DNA from: Pseudomonadota bacterium | GTDB taxonomy: Bacteria; Pseudomonadota; Alphaproteobacteria; Acetobacterales; Acetobacteraceae | DNA: 47,270 bases | Direction of reading: 5' to 3' | Assembly (NCBI GenBank): GCA_021780935.1 | Contig: JAJXXT010000086.1 | Coordinates: forward strand, 1 to 47,270 | Part shown: one piece after another, positions 39,343 through 47,270 of the stretch | Position numbering within the stretch: the first letter of the stretch is position 1 | Layout: every line of letters begins with the position of its first letter | Notes under the pieces: model-generated | The model's input: the letters and a program-made list of their open reading frames with translations, nothing else | Database searches by the model: none | What the model was told of the DNA's origin: nothing | Made by a program: the position numbers and the translations under genes

Positions 39343-40116
39343 TCAGGGCCGGCGGAACGCCCGCGCCAGGGCCAGCACATCGACGCTCGCCGCACCGGCC
39401 TCCAGCAATGCCCGGGCGCAGCCGCCGGCGGTGGCGCCGGAGGTCAGCACATCGTCCACCAGCAGCACGTTTTTGCCGCGCAACGCCGCCGCGCGCGCGG
39501 ACCGCACGGCAAAGGCGCCGGCAACCGCCAGCGCGCGCGCCTCCCGGCCGAGCTCGCCGAGCGGCGCCGTGGCACGCGTGCGGACCAGCGCGTCCAGCAG
39601 CGCCGGCACGGCTGGCCGCGCCAACGCCCGGGCCAGCACCGCCGCCTGGTTGTAACGCCGCTCGAACAGCCGTCGCCGGTGCAGCGGTACCGGCACGATC
39701 ACCTGCGCCTCGGCCAGCAGCGCCGCGCCGGCTCGCGCCATCAGGGGTGCCAGGTGGCGCGCCGTCTCTGGCCGGTCGGCGTATTTCAGTGGCAGCACCA
39801 GGCGCCGCGCCACCGCATCATAGGCCAGCGGCGCCCGCGCCCGCTGCCACGCCGGGGGCTCCGTCCGGCAATCGGTGCAGACGCCACGCGCGCCACCCTG
39901 GCCCGCGGCCTCGAACGGCACGCCGCAGCGCTCGCACAAGGGCGGTGCGATGAGATGCACCTGCGCGAAGCAGGCGGCGCAGAACTGGCCGGGATCGGCG
40001 ACCGGGTTCTCGCAGGCGAGGCAGAGGGGCGGCACCAGCACATCGAGCGCCAGCCGCCCCCAGCGGCGCAACACAGACCGGGGCAGAAACCTAGACGCCG
40101 AAGCGGACGGTCCCAT
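39343..40116 (-). CDS. comF: ComF family phosphoribosyltransferase-like protein
   Basis: The 257-residue protein has an N-terminal double zinc ribbon (Cys32, Cys35, Cys46, Cys49, then Cys61, Cys64 and CTDC) and a C-terminal phosphoribosyltransferase fold with the PRPP loop VLLVDDVLTSGAT (217-229). VPVPLHRRRLFERRYNQAAVLA (140-161, in part) is the other ComF signature. ComF proteins support DNA uptake in naturally competent bacteria; in others the role is unclear. The 5' end overlaps the end of the rhodanese gene by 26 bases; that makes the first codons uncertain. Confidence 0.88.
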   Translation of the reverse strand: MGPSASASRFLPRSVLRRWGRLALDVLVPPLCLACENPVADPGQFCAACFAQVHLIAPPLCERCGVPFEAAGQGGARGVCTDCRTEPPAWQRARAPLAYDAVARRLVLPLKYADRPETARHLAPLMARAGAALLAEAQVIVPVPLHRRRLFERRYNQAAVLARALARPAVPALLDALVRTRATAPLGELGREARALAVAGAFAVRSARAAALRGKNVLLVDDVLTSGATAGGCARALLEAGAASVDVLALARAFRRP

Positions 40117-41638
40117 CCCGCTCGATCTCGTGGACGAGGTCGATCTCCCAGGAGAGATACTCCTTCATCGCCGCCTCGATGCCGCTGTTGCGGTCGTAGG
40201 GACGTAGATAGACATCGACGCAGGCTTCGTCCGGAGGGATCGTCCGGTCCGCCTCGACCGGCAGCCCGGCCTGCCGCCACGCCGCCATGCCGCCCGCCAT
40301 CACCCGCACCCGAGCGCCGGACAACACGGCGATCTCGGTCGCGGCGAGCGCGGCGAGCCGCCCGTCCTCGGACGTCACCACCACCTCCGACGCACCGGCC
40401 AGGCGCTCGCGCACGCGCGTGAGGCGGGTGCGGATGCCCCACAGCGCCCCCGGCACGTGCCCGGCGCGGAAGGCGAGGCTGCGCGAGAGGTCGAGCACCA
40501 TCGTGCCGGGCGCGACCTCGGTCGGCGCCACGCTCGCGGCCAGCGGCAGCACCGGCGCATGCAGGCGCGGCAGCGGCGGCAGGTCGGCCATGCGGATCGT
40601 GCACACCTCGCGATGACCCATCAGGCGCAGCCAGGCGGCGGTCATCGCCGCGCGCACACCATCATCGTCCACCAGCACGATGCGCGCGCCGCGCACGGCG
40701 ATCCAGCGATCGGTCGCCTGCACGAGCTGGCCGCCCGGCGCGTTGCGCGTCCCCGGTGCATGGCCGGCTTCGAACTCGTCCGGCGCCCGGACATCGAGCA
40801 CGTAGAGCGTGCGGGCATCCTCGGTGGCAAAGCCCGCCAGCGTCGCGCTTTCGACCCGCTGTACCCCGGCCTCGCGTGCGAAGGCCTCGGCGCGGCCGAG
40901 CGCGAGATCGGCGGTGGCCGGCCGGCCGCTGGCATAGGTCGCGGTCTCGCCCCGCGCCGCCTTGAAGCCCGCCAGCTCCCAGCCCATCGTGCCGTTGCGC
41001 AGGGCGACCACCCGGTTGGGGATGCGCGCACGGCGCAGGCTCTCGGCACCCAGGATGGACCGGGTGCGGCCGGCACAGTTCACCACCACCAGCGTCTCGG
41101 GGTCGGGTGCGAGGTCGCCGATGCGATAGACCAGCTCCGCCCCCGGCACGTCGATGCCGGTCGGGATCGACATCGCCCGGAACTCCTCCATCGGGCGCGA
41201 ATCCAGCACCACCATCGGGCGGCCGGAGCGGATCCACGCATCGAGCTCCGGCGGATCGACGCTTTCGGTACCGTAATGATGCTCGACCCACTCGCCGAAC
41301 GCCTTGGAGGGGACGTTGACGCCGGAGAACAACACGTAGCCGGCGGCATCCCAGGTCTTCGTGCCGCCCTCCAGCACCGCGACATCGGTACCGCCCAACG
41401 CCTCGATGAGGCGCGCCAGCCGCTCGGCGAGCCCTGTGCCGCCATCGACGCAGACCACGCGGGTGCGCGGATTGGGCAGCAGGGCAGGCAGCAGCAGCTC
41501 GGCACGCGACAGCGGCACGTTGACCGCCCAGAACAGGTGCGAGGCGCCGAACTCGCCCTCCTCGCGCGCGTCGAGGATGGCGAGCTCGTGGCGATCCTCG
41601 ATCCAGCCGCGCAGCGCGCTGGCGGTGACGGTCTTCAT
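40091..41638 (-). CDS. Four-domain rhodanese-like sulfurtransferase
   Basis: The 515-residue protein is built of four rhodanese domains (about 1-110, 120-235, 255-365 and 375-475). Only the second has the persulfide cysteine, Cys188 in NCAGRTRS. The aligned loops of the others read VDGGTG, DDDGVR and SEDGR, so they are probably structural. Domains two to four show the usual EFRAMSIPTGIDVPGAE, DEFEAGHAPGTRNAPGGQ and FRAGHVPGALWG. It is 19 bases downstream of cysteine dioxygenase on the same strand. CDO-rhodanese pairs are known and suggest handling of sulfur from cysteine. Confidence 0.88.
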   Translation of the reverse strand: MKTVTASALRGWIEDRHELAILDAREEGEFGASHLFWAVNVPLSRAELLLPALLPNPRTRVVCVDGGTGLAERLARLIEALGGTDVAVLEGGTKTWDAAGYVLFSGVNVPSKAFGEWVEHHYGTESVDPPELDAWIRSGRPMVVLDSRPMEEFRAMSIPTGIDVPGAELVYRIGDLAPDPETLVVVNCAGRTRSILGAESLRRARIPNRVVALRNGTMGWELAGFKAARGETATYASGRPATADLALGRAEAFAREAGVQRVESATLAGFATEDARTLYVLDVRAPDEFEAGHAPGTRNAPGGQLVQATDRWIAVRGARIVLVDDDGVRAAMTAAWLRLMGHREVCTIRMADLPPLPRLHAPVLPLAASVAPTEVAPGTMVLDLSRSLAFRAGHVPGALWGIRTRLTRVRERLAGASEVVVTSEDGRLAALAATEIAVLSGARVRVMAGGMAAWRQAGLPVEADRTIPPDEACVDVYLRPYDRNSGIEAAMKEYLSWEIDLVHEIERDGTVRFGV

Positions 41639-41657
41639 CGCGATCGGCGGCCCGGCG

Positions 41658-42248
41658 TCAGGCGCGCGGCGCCGCGCTCGGCTGCATGAAGTTGCGGTTA
41701 TAGGGGATCGCCTCGCCCTTCTGGTCATAGGCCATCCGGTTATCGAGCTTTTCCAGCGCCAGGCCGTAGCAGTGCAGATGGCGGGTCGGCACCGCGCCGG
41801 TGGTGTGGATGGAGTGGATGTCGTCGGGCATCAGGGTGATGCCGCGCCCGGGCTCGACCATGATCTCGCGATCGACCGCCAGCCGGCCGGGCTCGCGGCG
41901 ATAGACCTTGTTCAGCTCCTGCCCCTCGACGGCCACCACCACGGCCCAGGTGGTGTGGTCGTGCGGCTTGGTCTCGTTGCCCGGATTGAGGGCGTTCATG
42001 TAGAGCGCGAAGCGGCTGTCCGGCTGCTCGTCGAGCAAATAGCGGTTGGAGCCCTTGTGGCCCGGCTCCGGCGGCGGAAACTCGCTCACGGGGAACAGAT
42101 GTTCCTGTAGGGCCAGCGCCTGCAGCTCCGCCTCGATCCTGGCCAGCGCCGGGCGGGTGACGCCCTCGGCGGCCTCGATCGCTCGGATGCGGCCCATCGT
42201 CGCCTGGATGGCGGCGGTGCGCGCGGCGCGGATGTCGGTGGCGTTCAT
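41658..42248 (-). CDS. Cysteine dioxygenase family protein
   Basis: The 196-residue cupin has iron ligands His96 and His98 in KPHDHTTW and a third histidine in DDIHSIHTTG (His145 or His148). VVVAVEGQELNKVYRR follows the first pair. It would oxidise cysteine to cysteine sulfinate; bacterial relatives also act on 3-mercaptopropionate, so the thiol is not certain. The long N-terminal helix region is typical of the bacterial form. It begins the CDO-rhodanese unit and diverges from the methyltransferase gene across 125 bases that show nothing definite. Confidence 0.87.
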   Translation of the reverse strand: MNATDIRAARTAAIQATMGRIRAIEAAEGVTRPALARIEAELQALALQEHLFPVSEFPPPEPGHKGSNRYLLDEQPDSRFALYMNALNPGNETKPHDHTTWAVVVAVEGQELNKVYRREPGRLAVDREIMVEPGRGITLMPDDIHSIHTTGAVPTRHLHCYGLALEKLDNRMAYDQKGEAIPYNRNFMQPSAAPRA

Positions 42249-42373
42249 GGATATCCTCCCATCGGAGCCAGATACGGGGCAACGTCAAAGCCAGACGTCA
42301 CGATAGGCCGCGACCCGGTTGCCGTCCATCGCGGGCTCGGGCAGGCAGCTATGGAGGCGGTACAGGCAGGGAC

Positions 42374-43144
42374 ATGCGGATCATTTTCGACCGGCGCGCG
42401 GTGCGCCGCCATCGCGATCGCGCGGCAGGCACGGTGGCGCGCGTGACACCGGTGCTGGCGAACGCGGCGGAGCGGCTGCTGGAGCGGCTCGACGACACGA
42501 CGCGGCGTTTCGCGACAGCGCTCGATATCGGCGGGCGCGGCGTCGTGGCGCCGCTGCTGCGGGCGCGGGGAATCGACGTCGTGAGCTGCGACCTCTCGCC
42601 GCGGATGGCAGCACTGCAGCCCGCCTGCCTGGCCGCCGACGAGGAGTTTCTGCCTTTCGCCGATGCGAGCTTCGACCTGGTGGTGGCGTCGTTGTCGTTG
42701 CACTGGGTGAACGACCTGCCGGGCGCGCTGCTGCTGATCCGCCGCGCGCTGAAGCCGGGCGGGCTTTTCCTCGGCAGCATCCCGCTGCTGGGCACGCTGG
42801 GCGAGCTGCGGACGGCGCTCGGCGAGGCGGAGGCCGCGCTGCGCGGCGGCATCGCGCCACGGGTCTCGCCGTTCCCCGCCCTCGGCGACTGCGCCGGGCT
42901 GTTGCTGCGCGCGGGGTTCAGCCTGCCGGTCGCCGACGCCGAAGTGCTGCGGCTGCTCTATGCCGACAGGCTGGCCTTGCTGCGCGAGCTGCGCTGGGCC
43001 GGGGAGACGAACGCCATCGCCGAGCGCGAGCGCGCGACCCCGCCGGCGGCCTTGTTCCCCGCGGCCCTGGCGGCGCTGCCGCAGGCGGATGGCCGCGTCG
43101 TCGCCACGCTGCGGCTCGGCTTCCTCACCGGCTGGGCATCCTGA
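42374..43144 (+). CDS. SAM-dependent methyltransferase, BioC/NDUFAF5-like
   Basis: The 256-residue class I methyltransferase starts IIFDRRAVRRHRDRAA, as in alphaproteobacterial proteins related to mitochondrial NDUFAF5 and to BioC. SAM motif I is degenerate: ALDIGGRGVVAPLL (49-62). CDLSPRMAAL (72-81) and FDLVVASLSLHWVNDLPGALLLIRRALKPGG (99-129, in part) are typical. In the NDUFAF5 branch the enzyme hydroxylates an arginine of complex I rather than methylating; in the BioC branch it starts biotin synthesis. The sequence does not decide between them. It converges on the heparinase-like gene. Confidence 0.82.
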   Translation: MRIIFDRRAVRRHRDRAAGTVARVTPVLANAAERLLERLDDTTRRFATALDIGGRGVVAPLLRARGIDVVSCDLSPRMAALQPACLAADEEFLPFADASFDLVVASLSLHWVNDLPGALLLIRRALKPGGLFLGSIPLLGTLGELRTALGEAEAALRGGIAPRVSPFPALGDCAGLLLRAGFSLPVADAEVLRLLYADRLALLRELRWAGETNAIAERERATPPAALFPAALAALPQADGRVVATLRLGFLTGWAS

Positions 43145-43159
43145 CCCGCCACCGCGACG

Positions 43160-44782
43160 TCAGGCGACCTTGGTGATCGCCCAGCGCACCTGCTGCGGAC
43201 CGTCGGCATAACCGGTCAGCACCACCTGCTCGCTGCGCCTGGGCTCCGGGCCACCGAGATAGACGCTCGGCTCCAGCGTCATCCGCGCGCCATCCGCCCG
43301 CAGGCGCCAGCCGGTGCCGGAGGGCAGGCGCAGCAGCACCGCCTCGCCGTCCTGCTGCAGGCTCGCGTCCACGCTGGGGTGAAGGTGAAACCGGATGACG
43401 AAGGGCTGCGGGTTGTCGGCCTCCACCGTGTCCTCGCCGCGCAGGTCTTCGCCGCTCTCGGCGAGGTAGAGGCGCCGGACATGGGTGGCGCCGAACACCC
43501 GCCTCCAGCCATCGTGCGACAGATGCAGCCAGTGCGCGCCCATGGATTCGTCGTGCTGCGCGTCGACATGCTGGGGGCGGCGGCCGAGCCCGTCCTCGCG
43601 GATTTCGGAGGACGAGGTATCGGCGATGACCAGAGTGGAGTGGGCGGCGGTGTAACGCAGGCCCTCGCGCCATTCCTGCGTCGCGGCGAGCGCCGTGCCG
43701 CAGTTCACGATCATGCGCTCGCGCCCGATCGAGAACTCGAAGGACAGCGTGCCGGCATGGGCGAACCGGTCGAGCCGCGGCGGCGGCGGGGCGCCGCCAT
43801 CGACGATGACGAGGCTGCGGCCTGCGGCAAGACGGTAGAAGCCGCCCTGCGGCAGGGCGCTGGCCGGGCGGGTGACGCGGCCGGCATGCGCGAGCACCAG
43901 CTCGATCGGGCGCGGCCCGTCCTCGCGCGAGCCGTTGAAGATGGCCATGCCGCCATCGCCGTGGCGCAGCACGCGCAGGGCGGCGGCGAGGCGCTCGATG
44001 GCGGTGATGAGAATCGGCGGCGGGTCGGTCCGGGCGGCGGCGAGGTGCTGGCGGATTTCCACGAGGTCGGCCAGAACCGCGAGCATCCGCGCCGGGCTGC
44101 GCTCGGCATGGCAGCCGTCGGGCAGGATCTGGCGCGTGCACTCCTGGCCCAGAACCTTCAGCGCGCGGGTCAACAGCGAGGCGTGGTCCGGCAGGGCGAC
44201 GCCGGCGGCAATCACCCCCTTGAGTGCCGCGATGGCCCGAGCGTCCATCGCCTCCGTCGGCAGCGCGGCGACCAGCGTGCGGGCATCCGCCACCAGCCGC
44301 GTCATCAGCCGCTGGCGGAATGCGTCATCGGCGGTGGCGGCAAAGAAATCATAGTGCGCGAGCCAGGCCGCGAGGCGGCTGCCGGTGACCTCGGCCAGCG
44401 CCACCTCGGCATCCGGCGGCGCGGTGAGCCAGGAATCCACCAGGTCGCGGGCCCGCACACGGGCGGCGTCGGTGCCGAGGGCGCGCAGATCGCGGAGCCA
44501 GGAGAAGCTATGCGCGGCGGCGCGCAGGATCGGCAGCCCGCCGCCCGGCGTGCCGGCCGGTGCGAGGAAACCCTCGGGCCACAGGCCGATTCTGCCGCCG
44601 GCGATCTCGAGCGAGCCGCGCAGGATGGCGGCGCCGCGGGCGGCGTTGCCGGGCCAGGGGTCGCGCAGCGCCTGGGCTGGCGCATCCGGCACGCGGGCCA
44701 TGGAAAGCGGCACGCGGGCGAGTTGCTGGCGGCCCTGGCGCCACAGCCGAATGATGGTTCCGCTGCGCGGGTCCTGCGTCAT
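43160..44782 (-). CDS. Heparinase II/III family protein
   Basis: The 540-residue protein has an alpha-toroid N-terminal half (RDLVDSWLTAPP then LAAWLAHYDFFAATADDAFRQRL region) and a beta-sandwich C-terminal half with GGFYRLAAGRSLVIVDGG, FAHAGTLSFEFSIGRERMIVNCG and GLRYTAAHSTLVIADTSSSEI. These match the Heparinase II/III-like family of polysaccharide lyases. No signal peptide is visible, so an intracellular or capsule-assembly role is as likely as heparin breakdown. Its ATG overlaps the rpe stop (ATGA). The family occurs near rsmB in many alphaproteobacteria. Confidence 0.87.
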   Translation of the reverse strand: MTQDPRSGTIIRLWRQGRQQLARVPLSMARVPDAPAQALRDPWPGNAARGAAILRGSLEIAGGRIGLWPEGFLAPAGTPGGGLPILRAAAHSFSWLRDLRALGTDAARVRARDLVDSWLTAPPDAEVALAEVTGSRLAAWLAHYDFFAATADDAFRQRLMTRLVADARTLVAALPTEAMDARAIAALKGVIAAGVALPDHASLLTRALKVLGQECTRQILPDGCHAERSPARMLAVLADLVEIRQHLAAARTDPPPILITAIERLAAALRVLRHGDGGMAIFNGSREDGPRPIELVLAHAGRVTRPASALPQGGFYRLAAGRSLVIVDGGAPPPPRLDRFAHAGTLSFEFSIGRERMIVNCGTALAATQEWREGLRYTAAHSTLVIADTSSSEIREDGLGRRPQHVDAQHDESMGAHWLHLSHDGWRRVFGATHVRRLYLAESGEDLRGEDTVEADNPQPFVIRFHLHPSVDASLQQDGEAVLLRLPSGTGWRLRADGARMTLEPSVYLGGPEPRRSEQVVLTGYADGPQQVRWAITKVA

Positions 44783-45462
44783 GCGCCCGTTCGCGACGGT
44801 GCGGCACAGCCCGGCGGCGCGCGAAGGGCTGCGATGGCGGCCGCGTAGTCCGGCTGGCCGAATACCGCGGTGCCGGCAACCAGCACGTCAGCACCGGCGG
44901 CGACGGAAGCGGGCGCGGTCTCGCCGGTGATGCCGCCATCGACCTGCAGCAGGATCGGCCGCCCCGAGGCCGCGACGGCTCGGCGAAGGGCCGCGAGCTT
45001 GGGCACCTGGGAGGGCAGAAACGCCTGGCCCCCGAAGCCCGGGTTCACCGTCATCACGCAGATGAGCTCCACGAGGTCGAGCACCGGCAGCACCGCCTCG
45101 ATCGGCGTCGCGGGGTTGAGCACCACGCCGGGCTTGCAGCCAAGTTTGCGGATCGTCTGCAGCGAGCGGTGCAGATGCGGCCCGGCCTCGGGGTGCAGCG
45201 CGATATGGTCGGCGCCGGCGGCGGCGAAGGCTTCGAGATAGGGGTCGACCGGTGCGATCATCAGATGGACGTCGAACGGGATCGAGGTCAGCGGGCGCAG
45301 CGCACGCACCACGACCGGGCCGAAGCTGATATTGGGGACGAAATGACCGTCCATGACGTCGAGATGCAGCCAGTCGGCGCCGGCCGCGGCGACGGCGCGG
45401 ACTTCATCCCCGAGGCGGGCAAAATCCGCGGCAAGCAGAGAGGGGGCGATGCGAACGGCCAT
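44779..45462 (-). CDS. rpe: Ribulose-phosphate 3-epimerase
   Basis: Rpe interconverts ribulose 5-phosphate and xylulose 5-phosphate. The 227-residue TIM barrel has APSLLAADFARLGDEV (6-21), the metal ligands His33, Asp35 and His66 in LHLDVMDGHFVPN and FDVHLMI, MTVNPGFGGQAFL and VDGGI with the catalytic Asp174 region. The C-terminus is slightly longer than usual. It is followed by the heparinase-like gene with a four-base overlap. Confidence 0.96.
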   Translation of the reverse strand: MAVRIAPSLLAADFARLGDEVRAVAAAGADWLHLDVMDGHFVPNISFGPVVVRALRPLTSIPFDVHLMIAPVDPYLEAFAAAGADHIALHPEAGPHLHRSLQTIRKLGCKPGVVLNPATPIEAVLPVLDLVELICVMTVNPGFGGQAFLPSQVPKLAALRRAVAASGRPILLQVDGGITGETAPASVAAGADVLVAGTAVFGQPDYAAAIAALRAPPGCAAPSRTGA

Positions 45463-45565
45463 GCCGCTGTTCTAGAGGCACGGTCGAAACCGGCACAAGT
45501 TCGCGGCGCGATGGGCAAGCCGATACCGCCCGGCCTTGCCGGGGCTGGCCATGCCGCGCACCGAC

Positions 45566-46036
45566 CGCGCTGGCGGTGCCCATCAGCACCGGCCTGATCG
45601 ACAGCACGGTGCCGGATGCCGGCAGTTTCGCCTCGATCAGCGCGGGCGCGGTGTTGGGGTTCTTCGCGGGGTTGGAGGCGGTGATGAACGACCGGCCGCC
45701 GACGAAGGCATCGTCGTCATAGCCACCGCCATGCGGATTCGGCGGCGTATAGGTCGCCTTGATGCGCAGATTCGCCGGGTCGATCAGCACCAGGCGCGGA
45801 TGCGCGTCCTCGTTCTCGTTGGCCCAGAGCAGGTGCCGCACCGGATCGTAGCGCAGGCCGCCGTTATGGCCGCGGACCGCGACGGTGCCGAGCAGTTTGC
45901 CGGCCATGCTGTCTTTGGCGATCGTGCTGGAGAGCCCGTCCGACCCGTCCGGCTGGTGATGGTTGCCGAAGCCCACAAAGATCGCGCCGCCCGCGATGAC
46001 GATGGAATCGGCGGCGCTGGCGATGCCCACGCCAGC
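45566..46036 (-). pseudogene. Remnant of a secreted beta-propeller-like protein gene, lacking both ends
   Basis: Between rpe and rsmB (45463-46186) lies a frame open over 250 codons, but only about 157 codons look like protein: AGVGIASAADSIVIAGGAIF, GFGNHHQPDGSDGLSSTI, VRGHNGGLRYDP, LLWANENEDAHP and GGGYDDDAFVGG with ASNPAKNPNTAP. The pattern resembles uncharacterised secreted proteins with propeller-like repeats. There is no signal peptide and no ordinary start; the sequence before and after is Arg/Pro-rich noise, and the frame runs on into rpe. I read it as a gene that lost its 5' and 3' parts. The flanking bases to rpe and rsmB show nothing else. Confidence 0.6.
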
Positions 46037-46186
46037 ATCGTGCTCGCCAGCGGCGCGGCCCTCCGGTGGAATGAGTGGTTCATCGTCGATCGTCTCCCGT
46101 GCTGGCCATGCGGCGGGGATAGCCGCGCGGCGCGGGAAACCCGATGAAGGTTGCATGATCTCGGCGGGCGGCGGGCCGGTACCGGC

Positions 46187-47270
46187 CTACACCCGCACCA
46201 GCCGCGCGGCGAAGAACCCGTCGATGCCGCCGCGCTGTGGCCATAGCGCGGGGGTGGTGCGCAGATGCCCGGACGCGGTGCGGGCCTCGGGCAGCGACGC
46301 GAGTTCCACCGGCGTGAACGGTTCGGCGCGCAGCGGCAGGCGCGCCAGGGCGGCGGCGACGCGCTCCGGCCCTTCCTCCGCCTGGAGCGAGCATACGGCA
46401 TAGATCAGGCGCCCACCCGGCCGCAGCGCGCGGCAGGCGTTGTCGAGCAACTGGTCCTGGGTCGCGGCAAGGGCGGCCACGTCGCGCGGGCGGCGCAGAT
46501 GCGGGATGTCGGGGTGGCGGCGGATGGTGCCGGTGGCGGTGCACGGCGCGTCGAGCAGCACCGCATCGAGCGGCGTCTCGGGCAGCCAGGCGCGGGCGTC
46601 GGCGGCGACCAGCCGTGCTGCCAGCCGCGTGCGCGCCAGGTTCTCGGCGACGCGGGCGAGGCGCGCCTGGTCGCGATCGATCGCCGTCACCTCGGCGCCG
46701 GTGGCCGCGAGTTGCATCGTCTTGCCGCCGGGGGCCGCGCAGAGATCGCCGACGCGCTCGCCGGGCCGGGCGGCGAGCAGCAGCGCCGGCAGGGCGGCGG
46801 CGGCGTCCTGCACCCAGAAATTCCCCGACGCGAAGCCGGGCAGCGCGGTCACGGCCGTGCCGGCGGGCAGGCGTAGGCTGCCGGTGGGCAGCGGCATCGC
46901 GCCCTCGATGGCCCCGTCGCCGACCCGTCCGGGATGCGGCGTGAGGTCGAGCGGCGCCTCCGACGCGTGCGCCTCGGCGATGGCACGCGCCTCGGCCCCC
47001 CAGCTCGCCCAGAGCCAGGCCGGCGTGTCGAGCCGCGGGCCGTCGAGCGCGGCGAACGCCTCGGCCTCCTGCGCCGTCCGCCGCAGCACCGCATTCACCA
47101 GGCCGGCGAAGGTCTCCAGACCCTGGCGGCGCACCAGCGCCACGGCGGTGGAAACGGCGGCATGCGGCGGATCGCGCAGCACGAGCAGTGCCGCGGCGCC
47201 GAGGCGCAGGACGTGGCGCACCGCTTCCGGCGGCACGCGGCGCAGGCGCGGCTCCAGCACCGCGTCGAGC
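46187..47270 (-). CDS. rsmB: 16S rRNA (cytosine-967) C5-methyltransferase RsmB, C-terminal part (cut by window edge)
   Basis: The open frame continues past the window edge. What is visible is the end of the NusB-like RNA-binding domain (LDAVLEPRLRRVPPEAVRHVLRLGAAALL, given in part) and the whole methyltransferase domain: SAM motif VGDLCAAPGGKTMQLA, the DAPCTATGTIRRHPD loop and the catalytic VCSLQAEEG. These fit RsmB/Sun rather than RsmF. It methylates C967 of 16S rRNA. A GTG at 47258-47260 lies inside the gene and is not the start. It is followed by the gene remnant and then rpe on the same strand. Confidence 0.92.
   Translation of the reverse strand, partial: LDAVLEPRLRRVPPEAVRHVLRLGAAALLVLRDPPHAAVSTAVALVRRQGLETFAGLVNAVLRRTAQEAEAFAALDGPRLDTPAWLWASWGAEARAIAEAHASEAPLDLTPHPGRVGDGAIEGAMPLPTGSLRLPAGTAVTALPGFASGNFWVQDAAAALPALLLAARPGERVGDLCAAPGGKTMQLAATGAEVTAIDRDQARLARVAENLARTRLAARLVAADARAWLPETPLDAVLLDAPCTATGTIRRHPDIPHLRRPRDVAALAATQDQLLDNACRALRPGGRLIYAVCSLQAEEGPERVAAALARLPLRAEPFTPVELASLPEARTASGHLRTTPALWPQRGGIDGFFAARLVRV

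Noticed and set aside
43140..43164. Inverted repeat CCTGAC/GTCAGG across the ends of the methyltransferase and heparinase-like genes
   Set aside because: Only six pairs with no T run; similar in place to the rnd repeat but too short to call.

Overview
The window is a gene-dense stretch of bacterial chromosome, very rich in G+C. It is most likely from an alphaproteobacterium of the Rhodospirillales/Acetobacteraceae type. The reasons are the protein styles (HdaA, alphaproteobacterial PssA/Psd, an aa3-oxidase subunit IV peptide, a group IV ornithine decarboxylase of about 376 residues), gene orders such as aroQ-accB, hdaA-ppk1-ppx and ugpBAEC, and many 1- or 4-base stop/start overlaps. This lineage is an inference from family resemblance. 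I see no insertion sequence, prophage, integrase, CRISPR array or plasmid function. Almost everything is core metabolism with a few accessory clusters.

Layout. 1-2650: accB (cut by the window edge) and aroQ on minus, thiS-thiG on plus, and a YihY-type membrane protein converging on thiG. 2650-7020: a promoter and structured leader ahead of ornithine decarboxylase, then three CoA-transferase genes (A and B subunits plus a CaiB/BaiF enzyme) linked by ATGA overlaps. 7020-11600: pssA, psd and a LysM protein on minus, then a DmpA-type peptidase and a LOG-family protein on plus. 11650-16160: tRNA-Pro(CGG) with its promoter, then ugpC, ugpE, ugpA and ugpB on minus, with a strong Pho-box match upstream of ugpB. 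16230-20840: apt, a GT4 glycosyltransferase, aspS and RNase D. 20840-28840: a minus-strand run transcribed as pgsA-like, perM-like, hdaA, ppk1, ppx, ppk2 and a 2OG-Fe(II) oxygenase. 28930-30880: purM-purN and a 47-residue cytochrome oxidase subunit IV. 30930-34140: katG and oxyR, divergent. 34200-38890: a desuccinylase/aspartoacylase-family enzyme, a nitronate-monooxygenase-family enzyme, lysC, ubiG and a DUF1178 protein. 38970-42250: glutaredoxin, comF, a four-domain rhodanese and cysteine dioxygenase. 42370-47270: a methyltransferase, a heparinase-family protein, rpe, a decayed gene remnant and rsmB (cut by the window edge).

How genes work together. Phosphate is a local theme: PhoB-type control of glycerol-3-phosphate uptake (ugp) lies near polyphosphate synthesis and breakdown (ppk1, ppk2, ppx). 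ppk1 overlaps hdaA, which couples a polyphosphate enzyme to control of replication initiation. PssA and Psd make phosphatidylethanolamine, and the PgsA-like enzyme makes phosphatidylglycerol or a related lipid. KatG and OxyR form an oxidative-stress pair. Cysteine dioxygenase and the rhodanese form a sulfur pair.

The least explained items are the ornithine decarboxylase leader, with two mutually exclusive pairings at the ribosome binding site; the CoA-transferase trio, whose B subunit starts in a triple 12-base repeat; the oxygenase next to ppk2; and the gene remnant between rpe and rsmB. I did not find a clearly new multi-gene system such as a defence or mobile system.
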